Source: Alphaproteobacteria bacterium
GTDB lineage: Bacteria > Pseudomonadota > Alphaproteobacteria > Micropepsales > Micropepsaceae
Length of the DNA stretch: 8,708 nt
Assembly (NCBI GenBank): GCA_019508105.1
Contig: JAEKMB010000269.1
Span: 1-8,708, forward strand
Direction: 5' to 3'
Every line of letters begins with the position of its first letter. Within the stretch, counting starts at the first letter, position 1. The notes under the pieces are model-generated. The model was not told the origin of the DNA and ran no database searches. It was given only the letters and a program-made list of their open reading frames with translations. This document shows, one piece after another, positions 1-7,346 of this stretch. Both the position numbers and the translations under genes were made by a program.

Positions 1-23
1 CTGCCGGTTAAAGGACTAGTCGT

Positions 24-308
24 ATGGCACACAAAAAGGCAGGCGGTTCTTCGCGCAACGGTCGCGACTCCAACCCCAAGATGCTGGGCGTCAAGCTGTT
101 CGGCGGCGAGAAGGTCGCCGGCGGCAACGTGATCGTGCGTCAGCGCGGCACCAAATTCTATGCGGGCGAAGGCGTCGGCATGGGCAAGGACCATACCCTG
201 TTTGCCCTTCGCGACGGTCAGGTCTCGTTCAAGACCGGCTACAAGCGCCGTACTTTCGTGTCCGTAATCATCGGCACGAATCCGGCGATGAAGATTGCGG
301 CAGAATAG
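24..308 (+). CDS. rpmA: 50S ribosomal protein L27 (bL27)
   Basis: Encodes bL27, a 94-residue protein of the large ribosomal subunit. In this family the flexible N-terminus reaches toward the peptidyl-transferase centre and helps place the P-site tRNA. The protein opens with the family signature [16 protein letters not shown], then has LGVK, the invariant VRQRGTKF around residue 40, and GKDHTLFA near residue 55. Length is normal. It starts directly at MAHKK, with no cleavable N-terminal extension of the Firmicutes type. A good Shine-Dalgarno, AAAGGA (10-15), lies 8 nt before the ATG. The gene for L21 (rplU) normally precedes it. The TAA at 9-11, reading Ala-Gly-stop, could be the rplU end, but 11 bases are too few to annotate. 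Two hairpins downstream separate it from the obgE operon. Confidence 0.98.
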   Translation: MAHKKAGGSSRNGRDSNPKMLGVKLFGGEKVAGGNVIVRQRGTKFYAGEGVGMGKDHTLFALRDGQVSFKTGYKRRTFVSVIIGTNPAMKIAAE

Positions 309-323
309 GCGGCTGAAGACATA

Positions 324-345
324 GGCCGCCAAGAAATTGGCGGCC
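324..345 (+). other. Perfect 9-bp hairpin with GAAA loop after rpmA
   Basis: GGCCGCCAA (324-332) and TTGGCGGCC (337-345) are exact reverse complements around a GAAA tetraloop, a very stable RNA hairpin. It begins 15 nt after the rpmA stop and has no T-tract after it, so by itself it is not an intrinsic terminator. It may protect the rpmA mRNA 3' end. Its left arm could alternatively pair with GGCGGC at 308-313, a mutually exclusive fold. The structure is seen directly; its role is inference. Confidence 0.6.
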
Positions 346-356
346 CGTTATGTGCG

Positions 357-385
357 AGGGAGATGGTCCGCCATCTCCCTTTTTT
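357..385 (+). terminator. Rho-independent terminator after rpmA
   Basis: GGGAGATGG (358-366) and CCATCTCCC (371-379) form a perfect 9-bp stem, extended to 10 bp by A357-T380, around a 4-nt TCCG loop. Six T residues follow at 380-385. This is a canonical intrinsic terminator placed between rpmA and the GNAT gene. It should end most transcription of the ribosomal protein unit, so the obgE operon either reads through or has its own promoter in 386-420. I could not identify a convincing promoter there. Confidence 0.88.
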
Positions 386-420
386 ATTCCTCGCATCGAA
401 AGGAACGAGCGGGGAATGAC

Positions 421-939
421 ATGTGCATCCTGGAGACAAACAGACTGATCCTGCGGGCGCCTCTGCCTTCAGACATAGCCAGCATCACGGCCTGGTTGGG
501 CGATTATGACGTGGCGCGCATGACCAGCCGCGCGCCGCATCCTTACAGCGAGGACGATGCCGAGGCCTTTGTGGCGGCCGGCGAGCCCAACCGTTTCGTG
601 ATCGCGCGCAAGACGGACGGTCTGTTCATGGGACTAACGAGCCTGCAGGCCGGAGACGATTACGAGTTCGGCTATTGGCTGGGCAAGCCTTTCTGGGGCC
701 ATGGCTATGCCACGGAAGCGGCGCACCGGCTGGTGCTGTATGCCTTCGAGGCGCTGGGGCTGGAGACGGTCCATGCCGGCTGGTTCTACGACAACCCGGC
801 ATCGGGGCATGTCCTGGCCAAGCTGGGCGCCCGTCACAATGGCTCCCATATGCGGGATTGCCGGGCCAGGGGCATGGCGGTGCTGTGCCATGACATGCTG
901 TTGACGCGGGCCGATTTCCTGCGAAAACAGGCCGCTTAA
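421..939 (+). CDS. GNAT-family N-acetyltransferase, RimJ/RimL-like
   Basis: A 172-residue acetyl-CoA-dependent N-acetyltransferase. It opens with ETNRLILRAP (residues 5-14), typical of the RimJ/RimL-type Acetyltransf_3 group. It has the strand EFGYWLG at 82-88, and the acetyl-CoA pyrophosphate-binding motif A around FWGHGYATEA (91-100). The NPAS segment near 125-128 and KLGA at 134-137 match the family's usual N-x-x-S / K-L-G-F end. Relatives acetylate ribosomal-protein N-termini, antibiotics or small amines; the substrate here cannot be read from sequence. I chose ATG 421 because GGGGAA (411-416) precedes it and the ETNRLILR motif then sits at the N-terminus. An upstream TTG at 337 would add 28 residues translated from the terminator. 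obgE begins 9 nt after its stop. A GNAT gene at this position between rpmA and obgE is, as I recall, common in alphaproteobacteria. Confidence 0.9.
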   Translation: MCILETNRLILRAPLPSDIASITAWLGDYDVARMTSRAPHPYSEDDAEAFVAAGEPNRFVIARKTDGLFMGLTSLQAGDDYEFGYWLGKPFWGHGYATEAAHRLVLYAFEALGLETVHAGWFYDNPASGHVLAKLGARHNGSHMRDCRARGMAVLCHDMLLTRADFLRKQAA

Positions 940-3085
<2,146 letters not shown>

Positions 3086-3113
<28 letters not shown>

Positions 3114-3397
3114 TCGACGAAGGCGCGGTGCGCGCCCTGAAAGACGGCAGGAGCCTGCTGCCCGCGGGCATCCGCCAGATCGACGGCCGTTTTGAGCGCG
3201 GCGATGCGGTGGTGGTCAAAACCCGCGACGGCCGCGAGGTGGCCCGCGGCCTGGCAGCCTATAATGCGTCCGATGCAGAGCGGATCGCCGGCAAACGCAC
3301 GGTCGAAATCGAGGCCATTCTGGGCTATCGTGGGCGGGACGAAATGATCCATCGCGATGATCTGGTCCTGACGGGAAATGGACATGACGGTTCATAA
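3086..3397 (+). pseudogene. Detached C-terminal PUA domain of glutamate 5-kinase
   Basis: This frame encodes the PUA domain that normally ends ProB. It reads RKRWIAG just before the first possible start, then [58 protein letters not shown] and IHRDDLVL, all recognisable glutamate-kinase C-terminal features. Homology begins at about base 3062, upstream of the GTG at 3086, the earliest plausible start in this frame. That GTG has no well-spaced Shine-Dalgarno. AGGAAA at 3065-3070 is about 15 nt away. The fragment overlaps the end of the kinase reading frame by 28 nt and runs 14 nt into proA. It could be an untranslated remnant or a small coupled PUA protein. The domain shows no further stop or frameshift, suggesting the break is recent or the domain is still made. 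Confidence 0.7.
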
Positions 3398-4664
3398 TTC
3401 CAGCGACGCGCTGGCAGCCGAGATGATGGCGATTGGCGCCGCCGCGCGTGATGCGGCACGCGCCATGCGCGAGGCCGGCAGCGATGCCAAGACCCAGGCG
3501 CTGACCGTGGCGGCCGCCGCCATCCGCGCCCGCGCCGCCGAGATTCTGGCCGCCAACCAGGGCGACATCGCAGCGGCGAAGGCCGCCGGCATGCCCGCGC
3601 CCATGGTAGACCGGCTGATGCTGAACCAGGGGCGCATCGAAGCCATGGCGGTGGGGGTCGAAACCGTTGCAGGCCTGCCCGATCCGGTGGGACGCGAACT
3701 GGCGCGCTGGTCGCGGCCCAACGGACTGGACATCGCTCGTATCGCCACCCCGATTGGCGTGATCGGCATCATCTATGAATCGCGCCCCAATGTGACGGCG
3801 GATGCCGGCGCCCTGACGCTGAAATCCGGCAATGTCGCCATCCTGCGCGGCGGCTCCGATTCCATTCGTTCCTCGCTGGCCATCCGGGCGGCCATGGCCG
3901 AAGGGCTGAAGGCGGCGGGTTTGCCGGAAACCGCGATCCAGGTGGTGAAATCCACCGACCGCGCCGCTGTCGGCCTGATGCTGGAAGGGCTGGGCGGCAC
4001 GGTGGACCTGATCGTGCCGCGCGGCGGCAAGGGTCTCACCGGCCGCGTCATCAACGAGGCGCGGGTGCCGGTGCTGGCGCATTTGGAAGGGCTTTGCCAT
4101 GTCTATGTCCATGCCAAGGCCGATCAGGCCAAGGCGCGCAATATCACGCTGAACGCCAAGATGCGGCGGACTTCCATCTGCGGCGCCGCCGAAACTCTCT
4201 TGCTGGACCGTGCCGTGCTGGCATCCCATGGCCTGCCGATCCTGGAAGATTTGGCCAAGGCAGGCTGCGAAATTCGCGGCGACGAAGCGGTGCGCGGCAT
4301 CTATCCCACCGCCAAGCCCGCCACTGAAGAAGACTGGAAAACCGAATATCTGGACGCCATCATCGCCGTGCGGGTGGTGGACGGGCTGGAACAGGCGATC
4401 CAACATATCGAACATTACGGCTCTCATCATACCGACTCCATCGTGACGGAAGACGCGGCAGCCGCCGAAGCTTTCATGAACAGCGTCGACAGTGCCATCG
4501 TACTGTGGAACGCCTCGACCCAGTTCGCCGACGGCGCGGAATTCGGCATGGGCGCGGAAATCGGCATCGGCACGGGCAAGATGCATGCCCGCGGGCCGGT
4601 CGGCGCCGAGCAGCTCACCACCTTCAAATATGTGGTGCGCGGCAATGGCCAAACCAGGCCTTGA
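3384..4664 (+). CDS. proA: Glutamate-5-semialdehyde dehydrogenase (gamma-glutamyl phosphate reductase)
   Basis: NADPH-dependent reduction of gamma-glutamyl phosphate to glutamate-5-semialdehyde, the second step of proline synthesis. The product, 426 residues, belongs to the aldehyde-dehydrogenase superfamily and has normal length. Visible signatures are [33 protein letters not shown] and [10 protein letters not shown]. The catalytic cysteine lies in [14 protein letters not shown] (Cys266, codon 4179-4181). [20 protein letters not shown] is followed by the C-terminal [12 protein letters not shown] preferred ATG 3384 because GGGAA (3373-3377) is 6 nt away, whereas the ATG at 3378 would be almost on top of it; the two differ by two residues. 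The start overlaps the PUA reading frame, as expected for translationally coupled proBA. The stop overlaps the nadD start. Confidence 0.97.
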   Translation: MTVHNSSDALAAEMMAIGAAARDAARAMREAGSDAKTQALTVAAAAIRARAAEILAANQGDIAAAKAAGMPAPMVDRLMLNQGRIEAMAVGVETVAGLPDPVGRELARWSRPNGLDIARIATPIGVIGIIYESRPNVTADAGALTLKSGNVAILRGGSDSIRSSLAIRAAMAEGLKAAGLPETAIQVVKSTDRAAVGLMLEGLGGTVDLIVPRGGKGLTGRVINEARVPVLAHLEGLCHVYVHAKADQAKARNITLNAKMRRTSICGAAETLLLDRAVLASHGLPILEDLAKAGCEIRGDEAVRGIYPTAKPATEEDWKTEYLDAIIAVRVVDGLEQAIQHIEHYGSHHTDSIVTEDAAAAEAFMNSVDSAIVLWNASTQFADGAEFGMGAEIGIGTGKMHARGPVGAEQLTTFKYVVRGNGQTRP

Positions 4665-5266
4665 CTTGGGTTAGACCTCCCGGTCCCGTCAGTGACGGGC
4701 TGCGCATCGGCCTGCTGGGCGGCTCCTTCGATCCGGCGCATGGCGGCCATCTTTATGTCAGCGAGATCGCGAAGAAGGCGCTGAAGCTGGATTATGTCTG
4801 GTGGCTGGTGTCGCCGGGCAATCCCCTGAAGCCCGCGCCGGATGCGCTGGCGGTGCGCCTCAAGCGGGCCCGGCTTCTGGCGCGAGACAAACGCATCATC
4901 GTCACCGGGATCGAGCAGCGTCTGGGAACCCGTTACACCATTGATAGCGTCATGGCGCTGAAGCGGCGCTTTCCGCATGTCGCTTTCACCTGGCTGATGG
5001 GCAGCGACAATCTGGAACAATTCTCCCGCTGGCGGCGCTGGCAGAACATCGCCGCGGCGCTGCCCATTGTGGTGGTGCGTCGTCCAGGTTCCGTGCTGGC
5101 CTCCCTGCATGCTCCCCTGGCGCGGCGGCTGGGCTTGGCCCGGCGGCCGAGTCCGGCGCCATCCTTGCTGGCGCTGGATGGACCACGGTCCCTGGAAAGC
5201 TCGACCGAGCTTCGTTCCCGGGCTCTTGGTGCCGCCGCCGAGGCCATGCTAAACCTCACGCCCTGA
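4661..5266 (+). CDS. nadD: Nicotinate-nucleotide adenylyltransferase
   Basis: Joins nicotinic acid mononucleotide and ATP to give deamido-NAD, an essential step of NAD synthesis. The product is 201 residues from TTG 4661. It has the nucleotidyltransferase signature [11 protein letters not shown] (residues 20-30), GTRYTIDSV, then [13 protein letters not shown] and [19 protein letters not shown] typical of NadD, and the C-terminal ESSTELRSR (179-187), matching the family's SSTxIR. No ATG or GTG lies in frame near the expected N-terminus. TTG 4661, which overlaps the proA TGA (TTGA), is the best start. The N-terminal [19 protein letters not shown] resembles other alphaproteobacterial NadD proteins. 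A farther upstream ATG at 4505 would add about 50 residues of out-of-frame proA sequence and is not credible. CTG 4700 is a weaker alternative. Confidence 0.93.
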   Translation: MTWVRPPGPVSDGLRIGLLGGSFDPAHGGHLYVSEIAKKALKLDYVWWLVSPGNPLKPAPDALAVRLKRARLLARDKRIIVTGIEQRLGTRYTIDSVMALKRRFPHVAFTWLMGSDNLEQFSRWRRWQNIAAALPIVVVRRPGSVLASLHAPLARRLGLARRPSPAPSLLALDGPRSLESSTELRSRALGAAAEAMLNLTP

Positions 5267-5270
5267 CCGC

Positions 5271-5276
5271 AAAGGA
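5271..5276 (+). promoter_or_regulatory. Ribosome binding site that decides the rsfS start
   Basis: AAAGGA lies 8 nt upstream of CTG 5285, between the nadD stop and the Lys-rich coding stretch. The same AAAGGACT octamer precedes rpmA at 10-17 with the same 8-nt spacing. Its position is the main reason for placing the rsfS start at a CTG rather than at TTG 5492. Confidence 0.7.
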
Positions 5277-5284
5277 CTTTTCCC

Positions 5285-5806
5285 CTGAAAGCTGCCAAGA
5301 AGAAGACCAAGAAAACCGCCGCCAAAAAGCCGGCGGCGAAAGCGCAAAAAACCAAAGCCGTAAAGAAGGCACCGGCGAAAAAATCCGCGAAAAAACCGGT
5401 CAAAAAGCCCGTCAAGAAGTCTGCAGCCAAAAAAGCCGCGCCCAAAAAACCCGCGGCTGCTCCGGCCGCGCCGGCGCCGCAAAGCGATCTCTTGCGCCGC
5501 ATCCTGGTATCGCTGGACGATGACAAGGCGGAGAATATCGTCACCATCAACCTGGAAGGCCGCTCGGCGCTGTGCGACGCCGCGGTGATCGCCTCGGGCC
5601 GATCCTCGCGCCATGTCGGCGCCATGGCGGATCACCTGGCGCGCAAGCTGAAAGAGGGCGGCTATGGCACCCGTCCGATCAGCGGCCAGGGCCAGGGCGA
5701 CTGGGTACTGGTGGATGCGGGCGATGTGATCGTGCACCTCTTCCGCCCCGAAGTGCGCGACTATTACGACCTGGAAGGCATGTGGTCGGTCGGCGCGCGT
5801 AAGTGA
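5285..5806 (+). CDS. rsfS: Ribosomal silencing factor RsfS with Lys/Ala/Pro-rich N-terminal tail, apparent CTG start
   Basis: RsfS (Iojap/DUF143 family) binds ribosomal protein L14 on the 50S subunit and blocks subunit joining when nutrients are scarce. The core, residues 70-173, is clear: LRRILVSLDDDKAENIVTIN, VIASGRSSRHVGAMADHLA, GDWVLVDAGDVIVHLF and YYDLEGMWS. A conventional start would be TTG 5492, but it has no good Shine-Dalgarno. The frame is open back to 5267. AAAGGACT at 5271-5278 is followed 8 nt after its GGA by CTG 5285, exactly the motif and spacing seen before rpmA. No in-frame ATG, GTG or TTG exists in 5267-5491. From CTG the protein gains 69 residues with 25 Lys, 21 Ala and 9 Pro and no acidic residue before Asp68. 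The stop overlaps rlmH (GTGA). The core is certain; the extension is well supported but inferred. Confidence 0.85.
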   Translation: MKAAKKKTKKTAAKKPAAKAQKTKAVKKAPAKKSAKKPVKKPVKKSAAKKAAPKKPAAAPAAPAPQSDLLRRILVSLDDDKAENIVTINLEGRSALCDAAVIASGRSSRHVGAMADHLARKLKEGGYGTRPISGQGQGDWVLVDAGDVIVHLFRPEVRDYYDLEGMWSVGARK

Positions 5807-6285
5807 GACTTTGGATCTACGCCATCGGCCATATGCGCGGCACCCCGGAAGGGATGCTGTGCGAGGATTTCTGCGACCGCGCCCGCAAGATGGGACGCAA
5901 TATGGGTTTCTCCGCCGTGGCGCTGGAGGAATTGCCGGTTTCCAAGCATCGTGATGTGGCGGCGCGCATGAAGGACGAAGCCGAACGCTTGTCGGCGCGG
6001 CTGCCGGACGGTGCCCATATCGTGCTGCTGGACGCGCGGGGCAAGGGCATGACGTCGGAGGATTTCGCCGAGATGCTGGGCTCACTGCGCGACGTCGGCA
6101 CCAAGGACCTCGCCTTTGTGATCGGCGGGCCGGACGGCCTGTCACCCCTGCCGGGCAAGAAGGCGGGGCGCAGCCTGGCGTTCGGGCCCCAGACCTGGCC
6201 GCATCTGCTGGCGCGCGCCCTCCTGACCGAACAGGTTTATCGCGCCCTCACCATCCTGGCCGGGCATCCCTATCACCGGGCTTGA
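5803..6285 (+). CDS. rlmH: 23S rRNA (pseudouridine1915-N3)-methyltransferase RlmH
   Basis: Methylates N3 of pseudouridine 1915 (E. coli numbering) in helix 69 of 23S rRNA, using S-adenosylmethionine, on assembled 70S ribosomes. The product is 160 residues, the usual size for this small SPOUT (knotted) methyltransferase. Seen are LLDARGKGMTSEDFAEML (75-92), FVIGGPDGLS (105-114), which forms part of the SAM site, and the C-terminal TWPHLLARALLTEQVYRA followed by HPYHR (155-159), conserved in the family. The start is GTG 5803, overlapping the rsfS stop (GTGA), so translation is probably coupled. The rsfS-rlmH pairing is very widely conserved. The product begins MRLWIYAIG, as expected, so no alternative start is needed. 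The stop at 6285 is followed by 87 nt before fliX. Confidence 0.97.
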   Translation: MRLWIYAIGHMRGTPEGMLCEDFCDRARKMGRNMGFSAVALEELPVSKHRDVAARMKDEAERLSARLPDGAHIVLLDARGKGMTSEDFAEMLGSLRDVGTKDLAFVIGGPDGLSPLPGKKAGRSLAFGPQTWPHLLARALLTEQVYRALTILAGHPYHRA

Positions 6286-6326
6286 TGATGCCGCGAGTGC
6301 CTTAGGCGACAGCTGGCAACCCTTCC

Positions 6327-6334
6327 TTAACCAT
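6327..6334 (+). promoter_or_regulatory. Possible CtrA half-site (TTAACCAT) upstream of fliX
   Basis: TTAACCAT matches exactly the 8-base motif reported for some CtrA-controlled promoters in Caulobacter, where the full site is TTAA-N7-TTAA. It lies 38 nt before the fliX ATG, in the only sizeable gap between rlmH and fliX. No second TTAA is spaced correctly and no sure -10/-35 pair was found, so this is a candidate only. Confidence 0.35.
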
Positions 6335-6359
6335 GATGAGGGATGCTGGTGTGTCGCAG

Positions 6360-6373
6360 TGGGACAGATCCCA
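6360..6373 (+). promoter_or_regulatory. Small hairpin covering the fliX ribosome binding site
   Basis: TGGGA (6360-6364) is complementary to TCCCA (6369-6373) around a four-base CAGA loop. It would pair the GGGA Shine-Dalgarno with the bases immediately before the start codon and include the first base of the ATG. It could lower fliX translation. A 5-bp stem can occur by chance, so this is weak. Confidence 0.25.
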
Positions 6374-6798
6374 TGGAAATCAAAGGCCCGGGCCGCGTCG
6401 AGACGTCGGCCATCAAGCGCAAGGCGGCGCCAAGCGCTCCCAGCACGGGCTTTGCCGTGTCCGAACTGCCGGAGAGCCATGGCCAGATCGTGGCCGGCCC
6501 CGGACCCATCGCGGCGCTGGACTCCATCCTGATGCTGCAGGCCATGGACGATTCCACCCAAGGAAAAAGCAAGGCTGCCGCCCATGGCGAGCAGCTGCTG
6601 GACCTGCTGGATTCGGTGCGCGACGGCCTGCTGGCCGGCGAGATTCCGCGCGCCACATTGAACAAGCTGGCCGCCGCCGTCACCCGCCGGCACGAGAGTT
6701 TTGCCGATCCCAAGCTGCAGGACGTGCTGGACCAGATCGAATTGCGCGCGCATGTCGAACTGGCCAAGCTGGAACAGCTCGACAAGCGCGTTGCCTAG
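6373..6798 (+). CDS. fliX: Flagellar assembly regulator FliX
   Basis: FliX is a small regulator from Caulobacter-type bacteria. It couples completion of early flagellar structure to the transcription factor FlbD, and so to sigma-54-dependent late flagellar genes. The product is 141 residues, close to known FliX. Features fitting the family are a short basic N-terminus (MEIKGPGRVETSAIKRK), a variable linker, ALDSILMLQAMDD (about 43-55), LLDLLDSVRDGLLAGEIP, and the charged C-terminal helix QDVLDQIELRAHVELAKLE. No signal peptide or membrane segment is visible. The start is ATG 6373, with GGGA at 6361-6364 eight nt upstream. The in-frame ATG at 6343 adds ten poorly fitting residues, and its GAGGG directly abuts the codon. 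No other flagellar gene is in the window. Identification is from memory of the family pattern. Confidence 0.8.
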   Translation: MEIKGPGRVETSAIKRKAAPSAPSTGFAVSELPESHGQIVAGPGPIAALDSILMLQAMDDSTQGKSKAAAHGEQLLDLLDSVRDGLLAGEIPRATLNKLAAAVTRRHESFADPKLQDVLDQIELRAHVELAKLEQLDKRVA

Positions 6799-6806
6799 CG
6801 CGGGTC

Positions 6807-6883
6807 TTTTGCGCCCTGAGTACGTCGCCCGTGCTCACGTGCGTTAAGCACGCTCCGCGCGGGCTTCTTCTCAGGTCGCAAAA
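6807..6883. repeat. 77-nt nested palindrome in the fliX/DUF1428 convergent gap
   Basis: Three stacked inverted repeats share one axis. The outer arm is TTTTGCG (6807-6813) plus CCTGAG (6815-6820), pairing with CTCAGG (6870-6875) plus CGCAAAA (6877-6883) across a single mismatch. The middle arm is GCCCGTGC (6827-6834) with GCGCGGGC (6857-6864), including one G-T wobble. The inner arm is CGTGC (6838-6842) with GCACG (6848-6852) and a GTTAA loop. The order of tracts, T on the left and A on the right, is the opposite of an intrinsic terminator. It may be a REP-like or MITE-like repeat, a structured RNA, or a rho-independent-like transcription block between convergent genes. The pairing is seen; the nature is unknown. 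Confidence 0.6.
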
Positions 6884-6896
6884 TCCCTCGCTACTG

Positions 6897-7250
6897 TCAG
6901 AGGCCTAGAAAAGGCTCAAATCCCCCGAAGATCATCCGCTTGCCATCGAAGGGCGAATTTTCCGTCATCGCCTTCATGCGCGCATCGGCCATGACCTTCT
7001 CCATCACCGCATCGCGGCTGGCGCGGGATTCATAGACGATCCAGGAAAACACGACGATCTCGCCTTCCTTGGCCTGCACGGCGCGCGGAAACGAGGTCAA
7101 GGTGCCATAGGGCACATCCTCCCCGATACATTCCACCGAGGTCAGCGCGCCATGTTCCTTCCAGACCTGGGCGCACAAGGCCGCCAGTTTTTTGTATTCG
7201 TCCAGCTTGTCCGCCGGCACCGGGATCACGAAACCGTCAACATAGGCCAT
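6897..7250 (-). CDS. DUF1428 family protein (YbaA-like)
   Basis: A 117-residue protein matching the DUF1428 family (E. coli YbaA is a member). It opens with the characteristic MAYVDGFVIPVPADKLDEYK. GALTSVECIGEDVPYGTLTSFPRAV follows across residues 34-58, then EGEIVVFSWIVYESRASRD around 62-80, and the closing KRMIFGGFEPFL. The family folds as a ferredoxin-like dimeric alpha/beta barrel, and its biochemical role is not known to me. No signal peptide or membrane helix is visible, so it is probably cytoplasmic. The ATG at 7250 is preceded, on its own strand, by GGAG (bases 7258-7261) with 7-nt spacing. It lies 95 nt beyond the sucB stop and behind a strong terminator, so it probably has its own promoter within 7251-7318; I could not assign one. 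Confidence 0.9.
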   Translation of the reverse strand: MAYVDGFVIPVPADKLDEYKKLAALCAQVWKEHGALTSVECIGEDVPYGTLTSFPRAVQAKEGEIVVFSWIVYESRASRDAVMEKVMADARMKAMTENSPFDGKRMIFGGFEPFLGL

Positions 7251-7318
7251 GGCATGTCTCCATCGGGTTCCTGCTGAGGACGATGCTAGCCGCCCCGGCC
7301 CGACACGGCCCGTGAAAT

Positions 7319-7346
7319 AAAAAAGGCGCCCAAGGGCGCCTTTTTT
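7319..7346 (-). terminator. Symmetric intrinsic terminator after sucB
   Basis: GGCGCCC (7325-7331) and GGGCGCC (7334-7340) form a GC-only palindrome, most likely a 6-bp stem closed by a CAAG loop. It is flanked by six A (7319-7324) and six T (7341-7346). Read on the minus strand it begins right at the sucB TGA and ends in a T-tract, so it terminates sucAB. The symmetry makes it bidirectional, although the plus strand has no nearby gene needing it. Confidence 0.92.

Noticed and set aside
1..11. End of rplU (Ala-Gly-stop at 3-11)
   Set aside because: It is expected from gene order, but eleven bases cannot identify a gene.
337..420. Upstream TTG start for the GNAT gene adding 28 residues
   Set aside because: The extension is encoded by the hairpin and terminator of rpmA and adds nothing family-like; ATG 421 has a Shine-Dalgarno.
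386..420. Promoter for the obgE operon just after the rpmA terminator
   Set aside because: Only 35 nt are available and no convincing -35/-10 pair is visible; read-through or a promoter farther upstream is as likely.
3216..4652. Long minus-strand open frame (478 codons) opposite proA
   Set aside because: Antisense shadow of proA, without domain signatures or a ribosome binding site that stands out.
4505..4660. Upstream ATG start for nadD adding about 50 residues
   Set aside because: The extra sequence is proA read in another frame, Arg/His-rich and unlike any NadD N-terminus.
4933..5625. Minus-strand frame with Phe/Leu/Ala-rich stretches resembling membrane helices
   Set aside because: The hydrophobic runs are just the complement of AAA/AAG Lys and GCC Ala codons of the RsfS tail, so they are an artefact of strand reversal.
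6310..6335. Sigma-54 (-24/-12) promoter before fliX
   Set aside because: TGGCA at about 6314-6318 is present, but the required GC of the -12 element is not at the right distance.
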